Positions 1 to 10,603 of a DNA stretch of 64,000 bases are shown here, piece after piece. The stretch covers positions 110,850,935 through 110,914,934 of the forward strand of contig OZ010792.1 in assembly GCA_963932465.1 (NCBI GenBank), given 5' to 3'. The notes under the pieces are model-generated. The model saw nothing but the letters and a program-made list of their open reading frames with translations. It had not been told where the DNA came from and did no database searches. The translations under genes were made by a program, and so were the position numbers. This stretch comes from Maratus speciosus (taxonomy: Eukaryota > Arthropoda > Arachnida > Araneae > Salticidae). Positions within the stretch are counted from its first letter, which is position 1. Each line of letters begins with the position of its first letter.

Positions 1-131
1 ATACGCAAAAGCAAAGCTATCAACCTTTGTTTCTTAAAATTCAATATCTACCAGAAATTTTGTATCGAAGAAAAAGTTTCTAATTTTAATTAGAATTAAT
101 TTAAGAACTCCCATAAAGAATTTAAAAATTC

Positions 132-650
132 ATTTTACCCGGCTGCCAAGAAGGGTTATGTAGATTTCTTTATACCTTCGAAACAACCCAACGGCTGGGT
201 GGATTTTAATGAATGAGATCTCAATCGATTCGTCTTAACCGTCCGATGGTTATAGGCTAAGTTTTGTTTTTATAAATTCAAAATGGCGGCCGTAAAATGC
301 AAAATGGCGGTAGAGACGAGAAAAAAATTTTACGCACCCTATTGAGTAACATATCTTTGGATGACGATGTTTCATTGACTATTTTACAGTCAGATGCTCC
401 GTTTAAATATTACACCACATGGAAGTTGTGTAGGGAGGATCTCTAGCTTTACTGCAACTCTAACCATCATAGATATCTATATAGGCCTCATCAAAACAGT
501 GTTTATAGATAGGAACTAACAATTTAACACAACTTAAAAGTCATCAATACAAGTAAATAAAAAAAAGGTAAGAAATGTAAAAAATAGTTTCGCATTGATA
601 AGAAATAATTAATTAGATCGCGCAGTCGGGTTTTTTGATTTTTTAAATAT
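132..650. repeat. Dispersed repeat, uninterrupted copy
   Basis: This segment is recognisably the same sequence as 17389-17562 joined to 19096-19465. Shared blocks include CTGCCAAGAAGGGTTATG near the start, CGTCCGATGGTTATAGGCTA, GGATCTCTAGCTTTACTG, and CGCAGTCGG near the end. It has no open frame of note. It serves as the empty-site reference that dates the insertion at 17563. The class of the repeat is unknown to me. Confidence 0.8.
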
Positions 651-688
651 AATATATTATTATCTTCAAAATTTCTTAAGATAGTTTA

Positions 689-2230
689 TTAAGAGCCATT
701 ATTTTGAAAATCAGACAAGTGTGATAGTTGTATTTTTTGTTTTGCTTGATTTTTTTTTATGCTGAAGTAGATCACATTTAATGAATAATGTGCAAGTTTG
801 AAGCCCTGAAAAATGTTTCCCTTCCCTGTAGAAAATGTCAAAGTTCAAGGTTGTGACCGTCATTTTTCATGAAAAGTGAAATGCGAGTATGTTTACAGTG
901 CTAAAGCTTTGGAAAGCAACGACATCCCAAAATTCTTTTGTGATGAAATATTAGTATAACACTACCTGCTTAGTAGACTGCATTCGTTTCCATGAGGCAT
1001 TGTTATTTTACATTGTTATGTTGCCTCAAAATGCAATGAAAATGACGTTTTTGTCCGTTTTCCGCACGTATTTTCTTATTTAAGCAATAGTACCCCAAAC
1101 TTTTTCTTATAGAATATCAAAGTGTACTACTAGGACAAGCTAAATAATATAAAACTTTACCGGAATATTGCTGCTATTAGCAGTAATAGTCTGTTAAATA
1201 TTCAAAAATTTCAAAATAGGCAGCATTTCAATTAGTCTTTTCTCAAAACAGCATCACAGTTCAGTAAAACAAAATATATCACTTAGTAGTTGGAAGTATG
1301 TACAAACACATGGAAAAGAAAAAAAAGTGGGGTTTCGTCATATTTTTATTAAAAAAATGTCAAAAGTCACAAAAAAGACTGCAATTTATCATACTTTTTC
1401 CCTATCAGAAAACGAAACATCCCGTTTCCCTTTCCGCTAGCTATGTTTTTTTCCCTATGAGAAAATGGAATATCCCTTTTTCTTTCCCCTTCTTGTTCTA
1501 AATGGAAAAAAGGGAAATTTAAACAGGGTATTTTGACTGTGAATTTTTGTAAATTTCGTTATTTAAAAAAAAAAATATGACGAGGCCCCACTTTTTTTTT
1601 CTTTTCCATGTATTTGTACATACTTCCAACTACTGCGTGATATATTTTGTTTTATTGAACCGTGATGCTGTTTTGAGAAAAGACTAATTGAAATGCTGCC
1701 TATTGTGAAATTTTTGAATATTTAACAGACTATTCCTGCTAACAGCAGCAATATTCCGGTAAAGTTTTATATTATTTAGCTTGTCCTAGTAGTACACTTT
1801 GATATTCTATAAGAAAAAGTTTGGGGTACTATTGCTTAAATAAGAAAATACGTGCGGAAAACGGACAATAACGACATTTTCACTGCATTTTGTGGCAACA
1901 TAACAATGTAAAAAAACAATGCCCCATGGAAACGAATACAGTCTACTAAGCAGGTAGTGTTATACTAATATTTCATCATAAAAGAATTTTGGGATGTCGT
2001 TGCTTTCCCAAGCTTTAGCACTGCAAACATACTCGCATTTCACTTTTCATGAAAAATGACGGTCACAACCTTGAACTTTCACATTTTCTACAGGGAAGGG
2101 AAAATTTTTTCAGGGCTTCAAAATTGCACATTATTCATTAAATGTGATCTACTTCAACATAAAAAAAAATGAAGCAAAACAAAAAATGCAACAATCACAC
2201 TTGTCTGATTTTCAAAATAATGGCTCTTAA
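689..2230. mobile_element. TTAA-bounded giant palindrome (foldback element)
   Basis: The two arms, about 689-1358 and 1560-2230, are reverse complements of each other with scattered mismatches and small indels. The outer ends read TTAAGAGCCATTATTTTG and, inverted, the same. A roughly 200-bp T-rich spacer lies between the arms. TTAA sits at both outer edges, which suits a TTAA-targeting DNA transposon. No transposase frame is present; the short frame at 1298-1501 runs from the arm into the spacer and looks like chance. The sequence could instead be an inverted duplication or an assembly product, but the arm divergence and the TTAA edges argue for an old foldback element. Confidence 0.7.
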
Positions 2231-2378
2231 GAATAGAAACAAAAGCTATCTAGATTTAGAATGAAATTTTAAATTAAATATTTCTAACAGAAACCGACGA
2301 AATATTTCACTTATTAAATATTGAAAATAGAAATTTAAGACAATTAAAAGTGCTACTTTTCTAACGTCTATCTAGTTG

Positions 2379-2641
2379 AAGTTAAACTTACACTAAGTGC
2401 AAAATTACTTAAAAGATGACACAGTATTTAAAAATGTTAAATTATTTTAATACCTTAGTATACTTTCAACTATAAAACATAGTCTCCTTCGGAATTATTT
2501 TAATACCTTAGTATACTTTCAACTATAAAACATAGTCTACTTCATAGTTGAAAGTATACTAAAGTATTAAAATAATTTAACATTTTTAAATACTATGTCA
2601 TCTTTTAAGTAATTTCGCACTTAGTGTAAGTTTAACTTTAA
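2379..2641. repeat. Inverted repeat with internal direct duplication
   Basis: The left arm (about 2379-2475) and right arm (about 2545-2641) are near-perfect inverted copies, with GTTAAACTTACACTAAGTGC at one end and its complement at the other. Between them a ~45-bp block (CCTTAGTATACTTTCAACTA and flanks) is directly duplicated, at about 2441-2485 and 2496-2540. No coding potential is seen. Confidence 0.75.
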
Positions 2642-2698
2642 CTTTTAAAGATGAATTAAGCATTTCTATTTATTTATTTACTATTCTATCTAGTTGCT

Positions 2699-3827
2699 TT
2701 AACCCTTTATCTACTGACGGTACTTATAAGTACCACTCACTTTAAACTTTTATATCATAGTGAATATTACTAATATTCTAATGGTACTTTGCAAAAAACG
2801 CTCTTTTAACTCCACTTTATCAGAATACATGGCAGCAGTAGTTCTAGGTTTGTTATTTTAGAGAGGAATGAGGCTATCTTTGAAGCAGTCGATGTATTTT
2901 CTGCCGACATTTTGTACAGATTGCCACGCTCGTCTTTTCATTGCTGCAAACACAGTAAAGGATATAAGATAAGTGTTGGATTTTTTTTATGTGTTCATTA
3001 TGATCTTAGAATACAATTTGATAAGCTATTTTAGATTAACGGTGTATGTATTTGATTTAACAGTTGAATTACTCGGTGGTACTATATAAGTACCGTCAGT
3101 AGACTGCGTGTTGGAGAAAAACTTCTTGTTTACTTTTCGTCTGTGTACATCTGTGTACGCCTGTGTACATCTGTGTACGTCTGTGTACATGTTTACATCG
3201 TTTTCATCTGCTTTAAAATGTAATTACTAAAATGTAGCGTAGTAATGATTTCCCTGGTATTTTTTTTCTGTTTCATTGTTATTTTTTTATAGGAAATCGT
3301 AAAAGTTGTGGCACCGACTCGTTTTTGCTATGCTAGAAATGGCATATGTAAATTCATATATTGCATAGGTGGAGATGCGAGAGAACGTGTTGTCCCTATA
3401 ATATAGATATCGCATAACTAAAGGACTGCTAACAAGATCGAAACTTAGAGAAAAATAGTTTTTTTAACCCTTTCAGGAGCAAAACATTTTCAATTCTAAA
3501 GTGTTGAAATAAATGATTGGCACCGGAATTTGCCAAACGATTTATTTGTAAATAAGAAAAAGCCTATATTTCATATACTTGTTAAATCGAAAATATTTTC
3601 TGGTGCCATTTGCAATACCTTGTTAGTTTTCTGTTGTGATATTTTAGTCATAGTGTACTGGCATTACTTTAAAGTACCACTTTAATTAATTACCTCTAAA
3701 TAATTAAATTTCTCACGGGTGAGTATTTTTTTTTATATTTATCCTTTAATTTTCAATGTAGTAACTGAAAAAAAATATTACATGAAAAAAATTGCAGTAG
3801 ATCATAATGCCGTAGATAAAGGGTTAA
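2699..3827. mobile_element. Non-autonomous piggyBac-like element
   Basis: The left edge reads TTAA then CCCTTTATCTAC (2699-2714). The right edge reads GTAGATAAAGGG then TTAA (3812-3827). A TTAA target and CCC-starting inverted termini are piggyBac hallmarks. A subterminal motif near 2715-2735, with GACGGTACTTATAAGTACC, recurs inverted near 3080-3105. No transposase frame is visible in 1.1 kb, so it would move only in trans. Part of the interior near 3463 again starts TTAACCCTTT and could be a second, nested copy. Confidence 0.7.
3139..3190 (+). repeat. Short minisatellite, 10-bp unit
   Basis: About five tandem copies of CTGTGTACAT, CTGTGTACGC or CTGTGTACGT sit inside the piggyBac-like element. 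Confidence 0.85.
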
Positions 3828-5861
3828 TATATACATAAAGTTCTTTTCCCTTTGATTCTGGTAAATTTTGGTAGCAGTGAATAATTCAACATTTAAAAAA
3901 ATATTAATAAACAAAACAACTTTCCAGAAACTTCGCAGAAACGCAGAACTGATTTTGTCTCAAAACGTACCTACCCTAAGTTTTCGTTTTGTTTGAAAAC
4001 ATTTTTTCTCTTTTTCATTGAATTCTTTATCTAACAACGCATTCATAATTGCTGATAAAATTAGACATCATTCAGGTAAAAATGCACTCATGTGAATTCC
4101 TCGATAATAAATTGTCTTCAAAGTAAGTAAATGAAGTGATTGAATTTCCATTTCCATTGTCTTAAAAGTTGCGTCTCTATAGCGCCATACAACTTTCAAA
4201 TAGAAGTTCATGGAAAAAAAAAAAAGGTTTATTCAGCCATTTGACTTGTGTTAGGCGTATCTTTCTTTAATTAAACGTTCCTTTCATACAATTACTGAAA
4301 GTTATTTATTTGCTTAATGTATGCTTAAAAATAACTCAAGTGTCTCATTCCCATTTTTGAAATTTATTTTCAGAAAATAGAATGATATTCCGCAAACGAG
4401 ATTAACCCCCGCCCACACACCGCACGCACACACACACACACACACTCCACCACCACCTCCCTTTCTTTTACTTGCAAGTGAATTGCAGCGAAATTGTGCA
4501 TTTTTAGAAAAAGATTTCGTCTCTTGTGATATATTTTTAAATAATGATACTAATGAAAATATAATATAAAAATAACTTTTGGAAAATTTAAAGCAATTTA
4601 TTGCGATCTATAAAATACTCTTTAAAATATTATTGTCTTATATTCAAGTTGTATAATTACGTTAATTCAGATTTACTTTATATAAACAAATATTATTTTT
4701 TGTTTACATTGTTATTTCTTAACTTTTTTTGCTAATCATACAGAGAAATATTTGTTGAACACAGATCCATGATAATAAAAGGTTTGTATTTTTTAAAAAT
4801 AGGATATGCGTTTTATTTCTGTTGAAATATTTCAGTACGTAGTATGCAAGTATTTATTAGTAATCACATTCTCCTGACAGTAGTTAACTTTATACATAAA
4901 TAAATTCTAGATGTGCACCTTTGTATATATCTGAATGAAGGTAAGTTTTTAAATACTTGTATGGTGTATGGATTAAATATTTTAACAAGCATAGAACATA
5001 TATCCCAAATTTAAAGAAACACACAAGCCAAAAAAAAGTTTTTATTATTATGCATTCTTTATTTTACAAATATTTTTTAGTATCATAAAGTAAAATATAT
5101 TATTATATAATAATATGAAAAATAATCGAAGAAATTAATATTTTTCATATTAAAAGTAACAAAACAACGTTAAGTAACGCTGAAATTATATATACAATGC
5201 ATAAATACAACAAAGCATATCATTTAAAAACAATGCATCGAATGATTCTGTTAGGAGAGAAATCTTGTCTTGATTTTACAATATTTTTTACCCAGTTTAT
5301 CATTTGAAAATTAAAAAAATGACCAAATTTCTTTGCATCAGGATTAAATTAGAAGGAAATTAATAGTTTTACAAGACAGTTGTGTGCTCGGGGAGGGGGG
5401 AGAAGCTGGTGCACAAAAATGTGAATTTGGGTGAAGTTTAATGAAATCACAAATCTGCCAAAACACAGTATCTGACACTATAAAAGTAATTTTAGTTATA
5501 TATTTTAATCATTCGAGGTTTAGCTTTTATAATAAGCTAATAAGTATAACAGAAAAATTCTAAATTTTTACCATTAAATATGATTGAATTTCAATAGTAT
5601 TATTTATATATATATATGTTATATCCCAATGGATGAAATCTCTTCTAAAATTTCTCTCTAATCATGACATTTATAGGTATTAAAATTAAAAAATTAATTG
5701 AAATTTTAAAAAATTAATGAATTATTTAAAATTAATCCAAATACACATTAAAAATATTTCTGAAAAAAAAAAAAATAAAGCTATTTTTAAAAAATCATTA
5801 TTTTTTGTATTAAATATGTTAAAAAATAAAATAAAAAGTACTAATTTCTCAAAATAAAAGT
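3828..5861. other. A+T-rich interval without recognisable gene
   Basis: No long frame, RNA gene or bounded element is seen. It holds an (AC)n tract near 4427-4446 followed by a CCACC-rich run, and several poly-A or poly-T stretches. Confidence 0.6.
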
Positions 5862-6210
5862 GAAAACACTCCTTCGGCATAGTGATTTAGTCAAAAAGGA
5901 ATGAAAAAATAGATTATCAATAAGTAGTGCAGTCACTCGTTCTGCCGATTAATTTAGTCAAAAAAAGACTGAAAATTGCTTATCAAAAAGGAGTGAAGAT
6001 AAACACTCCGCAAGATGGATGAAATTCGCTCCTATAGGTTGGTTGATTTTTTGACGGCCGATTATCTACACGAGGGATATAGGCCCGGGGGGAGTGCCCG
6101 CCGTGGGGGTCTTTCTAAGGGAACCTAATCCGTATCGCTCCTATAGGATAAGTGCTTTTTCAATATCGGAAAGGAGCGAAAAATTACTCAATCTGAGTTA
6201 AAAACGCTGG
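5862..6210. repeat. Two ~75-bp direct repeats and a GC-rich patch
   Basis: Blocks at about 5862-5935 and 5936-6010 share the order CACTC, TCTGCCGAT or TCGGCATAGTGAT, TTTAGTCAAAAA, and TTATCAA with AGTG. Next comes GCTCCTATAGGTTGG, which recurs as GCTCCTATAGGATAAG near 6138. Between these two lies a GC-rich patch (about 6055-6110) containing GGCCCGGGGGGAGTGCCC, in sharp contrast with its surroundings. Its function is not recognised. Confidence 0.5.
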
Positions 6211-7223
6211 ATTTTTTAAAGAGAGTACATTGTAGCTGACGGAGAGAAGATTGAACATCGAATATTAAGGTATCTTGTGATAACTAGTTGGTTTTTTTTT
6301 TTCTTTCTAAGGTCGTTTCGTCACGTCATGGTGTACGGAATCGCTAAAAAACATATGAGCGTTTTAAACCTTCTGTTTTTAGCATTCAAGTTCAAGCGTT
6401 GACTTTTCGCAATAAATCGATGATGCTCTACAACTATGTAATTAACTTTTCCCCCCATATGCCATACCGTTTTCGAGATAGGAACACAAACTCCGCCGTT
6501 TTGCACAAGGTGGCGCTGTAAGCAGTCTCATCTAGTAGCGAATATCCACTTTACTATACCTAGACATCACTTTTATGAGTATAGTTGCAGCCGTTCGACA
6601 GTAAAGAGGGTGGGAATGGACTTTAGTGGGCCCCCTGTGTATATATATATTTTTGTATCCTTCAGACACGTTCGTGTTTTTCTTTAAAATTATATAGGAA
6701 CAGTTATACTTTGTTCACTTGTTGTCAAATATCTTAAACTGAACTTTGGGGTAAAAAAAAAAAAATCCATCTAAAATTAAGTTTATATAATAACACAATT
6801 ATTCTTAATGAAGAGCAAACTCAAAACCTGGAAATTCTGAATGTCTGCATTACATGGGCAATAAGTTTCAGTTATGAAAGTCCATATACTACTAGCATAT
6901 AAATGCAAGTTCTCATATACAACTAACTCTTTGAGGAAGTAATAGTGGATGAGGACGCATCGAAGCAAAACGAAAGAGGTAATTTATTTCTCCAATTAGA
7001 TAGGGCTTGAACCATAACGTAACGCAAAATGTTCTCGCTGGCCTTCATTGCTTTTTCTTTCTTTTCTTCCTCTTTCCTTAAAGTAAAAAGAGAAATAAAA
7101 TCTCAGTCCATTAAAAAATACTGATATATATAATACTAATTAAATATTAAATATTAAAATTAAATATTAAATACTAATATATATTTAAAAAAAATGATTT
7201 GTGAAATAGTTTTATGTGACCCA
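6211..7223. other. Interval without recognised gene
   Basis: A 61-codon minus-strand frame at 6321-6506 matches no family I know. The rest is A+T-rich with short TA repeats near 7125-7190. No bounded element is evident. Confidence 0.45.
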
Positions 7224-7424
7224 CACTGTTAAAAATTTTCAGCATTCTGGCAGGTCATTTGACCGTTTTTTCAGAAAACGGTTACACAACCGTAAATTTA
7301 ACACTATTCTGACCATATTATTGGCCATTTTATGGTCAGAATATAGTTAAATTATGGTTATGAAACCGTTTTTTCAAAAAACGGTCGAATGACCTGCCAG
7401 AATGCTGCAAAATCTTTAACAGTG
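7224..7424. mobile_element. Foldback MITE, CACTGTTAAA termini
   Basis: This is an almost complete palindrome: CACTGTTAAA, then CATTCTGGCAGGTCATT and ACCGTTTTTTCA, mirrored on the right by TGAAAAAACGGT-like and AATGACCTGCCAGAATG, ending TTTAACAGTG. The length is 201 bp. The terminus resembles that of the larger element at 10036-14663. The flanks show CA on both sides, so the target duplication is uncertain. Confidence 0.8.
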
Positions 7425-7491
7425 CATAATTTCAAGTAAAGCGAATCTGTTTGGAAATGAAATTACTGTTAACTAAATTTGAGATTATTCC

Positions 7492-7710
7492 TTAAGGCTA
7501 TTTTCAAATCCAAAGGGGTTACTTATAGACACATTTTTTTAAATTCATTTTTGCTCGGAAACGCATGAAATTGGCAGGCGTTATTATTCAGAAACGAAGT
7601 AATCGAAAGACGTTTTCCATTTTTTAGTAAATGCAAAAGATATTTCAGAAAATACTGTCAACGTTGGCGTTTTGAAACGAATTCCCGGACGCGACAGCGA
7701 GAGAAGAGAA
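7492..7710 (+). mobile_element. Family A element, diverged partial copy
   Basis: It starts TTAAGGCTATTTTCAAATCC and continues with the family order: AAACGCATGAAATTGGCAGG, CAGAAACGAAGTAATCGAAA, TTTCAGAAAATACTGTCAA and GGCGTTTTGAAACGAATTC. The second half is not recognisable. Confidence 0.6.
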
Positions 7711-8399
7711 AAAACCTAAATAGCTAAATAGATTTCCTATGTTTTATAGGAAAAGATTAATCTAAGAAATAAAAAAAAGAAGGAAATATAGAAAGAAAAG
7801 AAATGACTACATATGTATTGTTCTTATTGTTGGAAAAACATTTTTAATGAAAAAAGATCTTTTTAAAATATATTCAATCTTATGTTATATAAGTGACACT
7901 ATGAACTTTAAAAAATATATACTAAGGCAGTTTTATCTATAAACATGAGGCATAAAAAAAAAAACACTTTATCGTACACGCCCACATTCATCGAATAGTA
8001 AAACAATCTCACAATATTCATTTTAACAAAATCGCTTCATGATCTTCAATATACATCCACGGGGAGATATCACTTTTATAGCTGCCTCAGATGAATAGGT
8101 GTGATGTTTCATACGTATTTTTATAATGCACAAATTTTGTACACCAAGCTCAAGTTGCGTTGAGTTGATACGTTTTGCGACACGATTATGCACGATCTGC
8201 ATATTGTCTACTCTTTGTAAAGACAATAAGCACAAGAATCCACTCCGTGGGGTTTGATGTCCTCTCGATAAAGAATTACAAGCGATACCACTGTACCATG
8301 ATGCATGCTCGTTTTTTGAACGAAAGATAATCTTTTCTCCTGTCGTTCAGTTTTCATGACGTCACAGTTTCGGAAATGACTGACAAATAAATGCCCGTT

Positions 8400-8844
8400 T
8401 TAAGACTGTTCTCAACTGCTCTGCTCAACAAGCGCAAAACGTTTTGACACATTTACAAATTCTTTTTTTAACGGAAAGATATAAAATTGGAAGACTATGG
8501 CAGTGATTTAGAATTGAACTGTGTTTTCCATTTTTTTTTTATATAAATAAATTACTTATTGAGTTATAAATGATTTGATCACGTGACAAAGACATTTTTC
8601 GACCTCTCTTGACTGGGTATTCTTCTTTCGCACGGAAATTCGGTTCAAAACGTCCACTTTGTCACTATTTTCTGAAAGATATATTGCGTTTGAAAAAAAA
8701 AAAAAAAAAAAACAGTTCGATGACATAGTTTCTGAACAACAACATCTACTAGTTCCATGCATTTGCGAACAAAAATAAATTAATATGGCATAAATTAAAA
8801 TTTATCCCATAAAGTTGCCCTTTTGGATTTGAGAATACCCTTAA
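8400..8844 (-). mobile_element. Family A TTAA element, full-length copy
   Basis: Termini are TTAAGACTGTTCTCAACTG on the left and GAGAATACCC then TTAA on the right. Conserved internal blocks include GCGCAAAACGTTTTGACAC, GATCACGTGACAAAGAC, TTTTCTGAAAGATATATTGC and GATGACATAGTTTCTGAAC. A poly-A run of about 18 lies at 8693-8711. No real protein is encoded. At least five near-complete relatives occur in this window. Confidence 0.8.
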
Positions 8845-9569
8845 TGTGAATTTTATTTCTTAATCCTTTTTATTTTAAACTTATTCGTTTTTCAAAATTT
8901 ATTTCTCTATGTGTGTTGGTAGTCCCAAATTCATATTCTTTAGCTTTTTTATGGCTAATACGAAGATGAAACCACACACTTTATTTGTGGAACTCTAGGC
9001 ATTTGCGACCTGAAGATTCTGTCCAGGTTCTACAAATATCCATTATTTATTCTCTGCTCATTTTATTATTTATTTTTATGTTTGTTGGTAATTTGTAATG
9101 TTTTTTGAATGGTCATATCTATATCTATATCTATCTATATATATATATTATAAATTCATAAAAAATTAAACCGTTGTCAAATCGAGTGCAGACGATAAGA
9201 CTGAGCAACGAGTCAGAATTTTTTGCGAGAAAAGAAAAAAAGCAGTTAAAATTTCATCGATTGATGTCACCTTTAAGATCCATGTTACTACAATATTTTA
9301 AAAATATTGAAATTATGGTGGTATTTAACATATAAATAAAATCATACATGGCAGCACTGCAAAAGAACTCTCTAGATATAAAAGAATAGCAGTGATTAAA
9401 TTTATCAGCGCGTGAGTTACACTCCAGAAGAACTTTTTCTTATAAGTCTGCAAACAAGGCGTAGAATGTTGCTATTGTTATGAAATGTGTTGTGTACGTT
9501 CTGTGAAAATAAATGTATTGTTTGTGCAAATTACAAGGGTAAAAATTTTAACCATGTCTACTTTTATTA
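8845..9569. other. A+T-rich interval with short simple repeats
   Basis: It holds a (CTATAT)n/(TA)n stretch near 9115-9150. No gene or bounded element was seen. Confidence 0.5.
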
Positions 9570-9945
9570 TAAGGGTCGCCCAACTGAAAGTGGCATTGCT
9601 GTAATAACTTCGTCATTTGAAGAGAAAGATGACTGCGCATGCTCCTGCAGAGGGCGCAGAGTGCTGGGAATGCATGCGATATCGTCAGACCCTCCAGATG
9701 CGGGTGTGATAGCGTGGGAGCACGTTAAAAGGGATCGTTCGCATCATGGATGCCTCCAAACGATGTCACCGTGCGATTGTGCAATTTTTAACAGCGGAAA
9801 ATGTGAGTGCTAGTGAAATCTATCGTCGAATGCAAAGTGTGTATGGCACGGAGTGTAAGTCACGCAGATCGGTATTACGATGCTGTAGGGATTTTCGTAG
9901 TGGAAGAAGCAGTACTGACGACAGGTCACGACCTGGTCAAGCATA
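9570..9945 (+). mobile_element. Mariner 5' end, left arm of an inverted pair
   Basis: The terminus TAAGGGTCGCCCAACTGAAA follows a TA at 9568-9569. The leader that follows (CTGCAGAGGGCGCAGAGTG, GGGAATGCATGCGATAT) matches the minus-strand leader at 14664-14905 at roughly 90%. It runs into a transposase start at 9746 and is cut off at about 9945, where an inverted copy begins. Confidence 0.85.
9746..9943 (+). pseudogene. Mariner transposase N-terminus, truncated
   Basis: The frame starts at the ATG of MDASKRCHRAIVQFLTAENV and stays mariner-like for about 66 codons. It covers the N-terminal helix-turn-helix DNA-binding region, with SEIYRRMQSVYG followed by a DFRSGRSS segment and the RPGQA turn typical of the linker before the catalytic domain. 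A complete mariner transposase is around 340-350 residues with a DD34D catalytic triad; none of the catalytic domain is present. After codon 66 the frame continues only because it reads antisense into the opposing copy. Family assignment rests on sequence recognition; loss of activity is inferred from the truncation. Confidence 0.85.
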
Positions 9946-9948
9946 TGT

Positions 9949-10035
9949 GGTCTTCTTCCACTACGAAAATCCCTACATCATCGGAATACCGATCTGCATG
10001 ACATACACTGCGCGCCATACGCATTTGCACTGGAC
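9949..10035 (-). pseudogene. Mariner fragment, distal piece of the right arm
   Basis: The minus strand matches plus-strand positions of about 9831-9910 (CAGATCGGTATT, GTAGGGATTTTCGTAGTGGA). Its outer edge reads TATCGTC in mariner orientation. The sequence preceding it in mariner (GTGAAATCTA) is found at 14664-14673. This piece and 14664-14905 are therefore one mariner arm split by the element at 10036-14663. Confidence 0.75.
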
Positions 10036-10603
10036 GATACACTGCTAAAAATATTTCTGTAAAACAACAGAAAATTTCTGGCAGCAAAAAGTTTCCAGAA
10101 AATATCTGTATGTAGAAAATATCTGTTGACGAAAGAATGTGTTATCAGACGACAGAAATACGTAGTCATACAGGCATTTCTTGTTGACAATAGGCGAGTT
10201 TCCTACTAGACGAAATATGTAGGTTGATTCCTGTTGGGGAGGGGGTGGTGAGGGAATGCTATTCAACAGGAGAATCTCTTATTCTAGACTACGCTCGCAG
10301 GAAATTTCTATCTACCGATCGATTTGTTTATATTAATAATTGTTTATATTAATAATAATAAATATTTATAGGAAATTCTCCTCTACACTTTTTCAAAATT
10401 AATTTAAATAGCTTATTCGCAATAAAATATTTAAACAGTTGCATTTATATAGATTTTGTAAAATAAATACATTAAAGACTGGAATAAGTGAAAGAAGATA
10501 TATTAAACTCCCTCAATCCCCCTAGAATAATAAAATATATATATATATATACGATATAAGGTAACTCCCTCTCCCCCTATAAAAATATTTATTAATAAAA
10601 TAA

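Noticed and set aside
689..2230. Assembly artefact as explanation of the palindrome
   Set aside because: The arms differ at many positions and TTAA marks both edges, so a biological origin is more likely, though long reads would settle it.
9946..10048. Continuation of the mariner frame past 9945
   Set aside because: It is antisense of the opposing mariner copy, not transposase.
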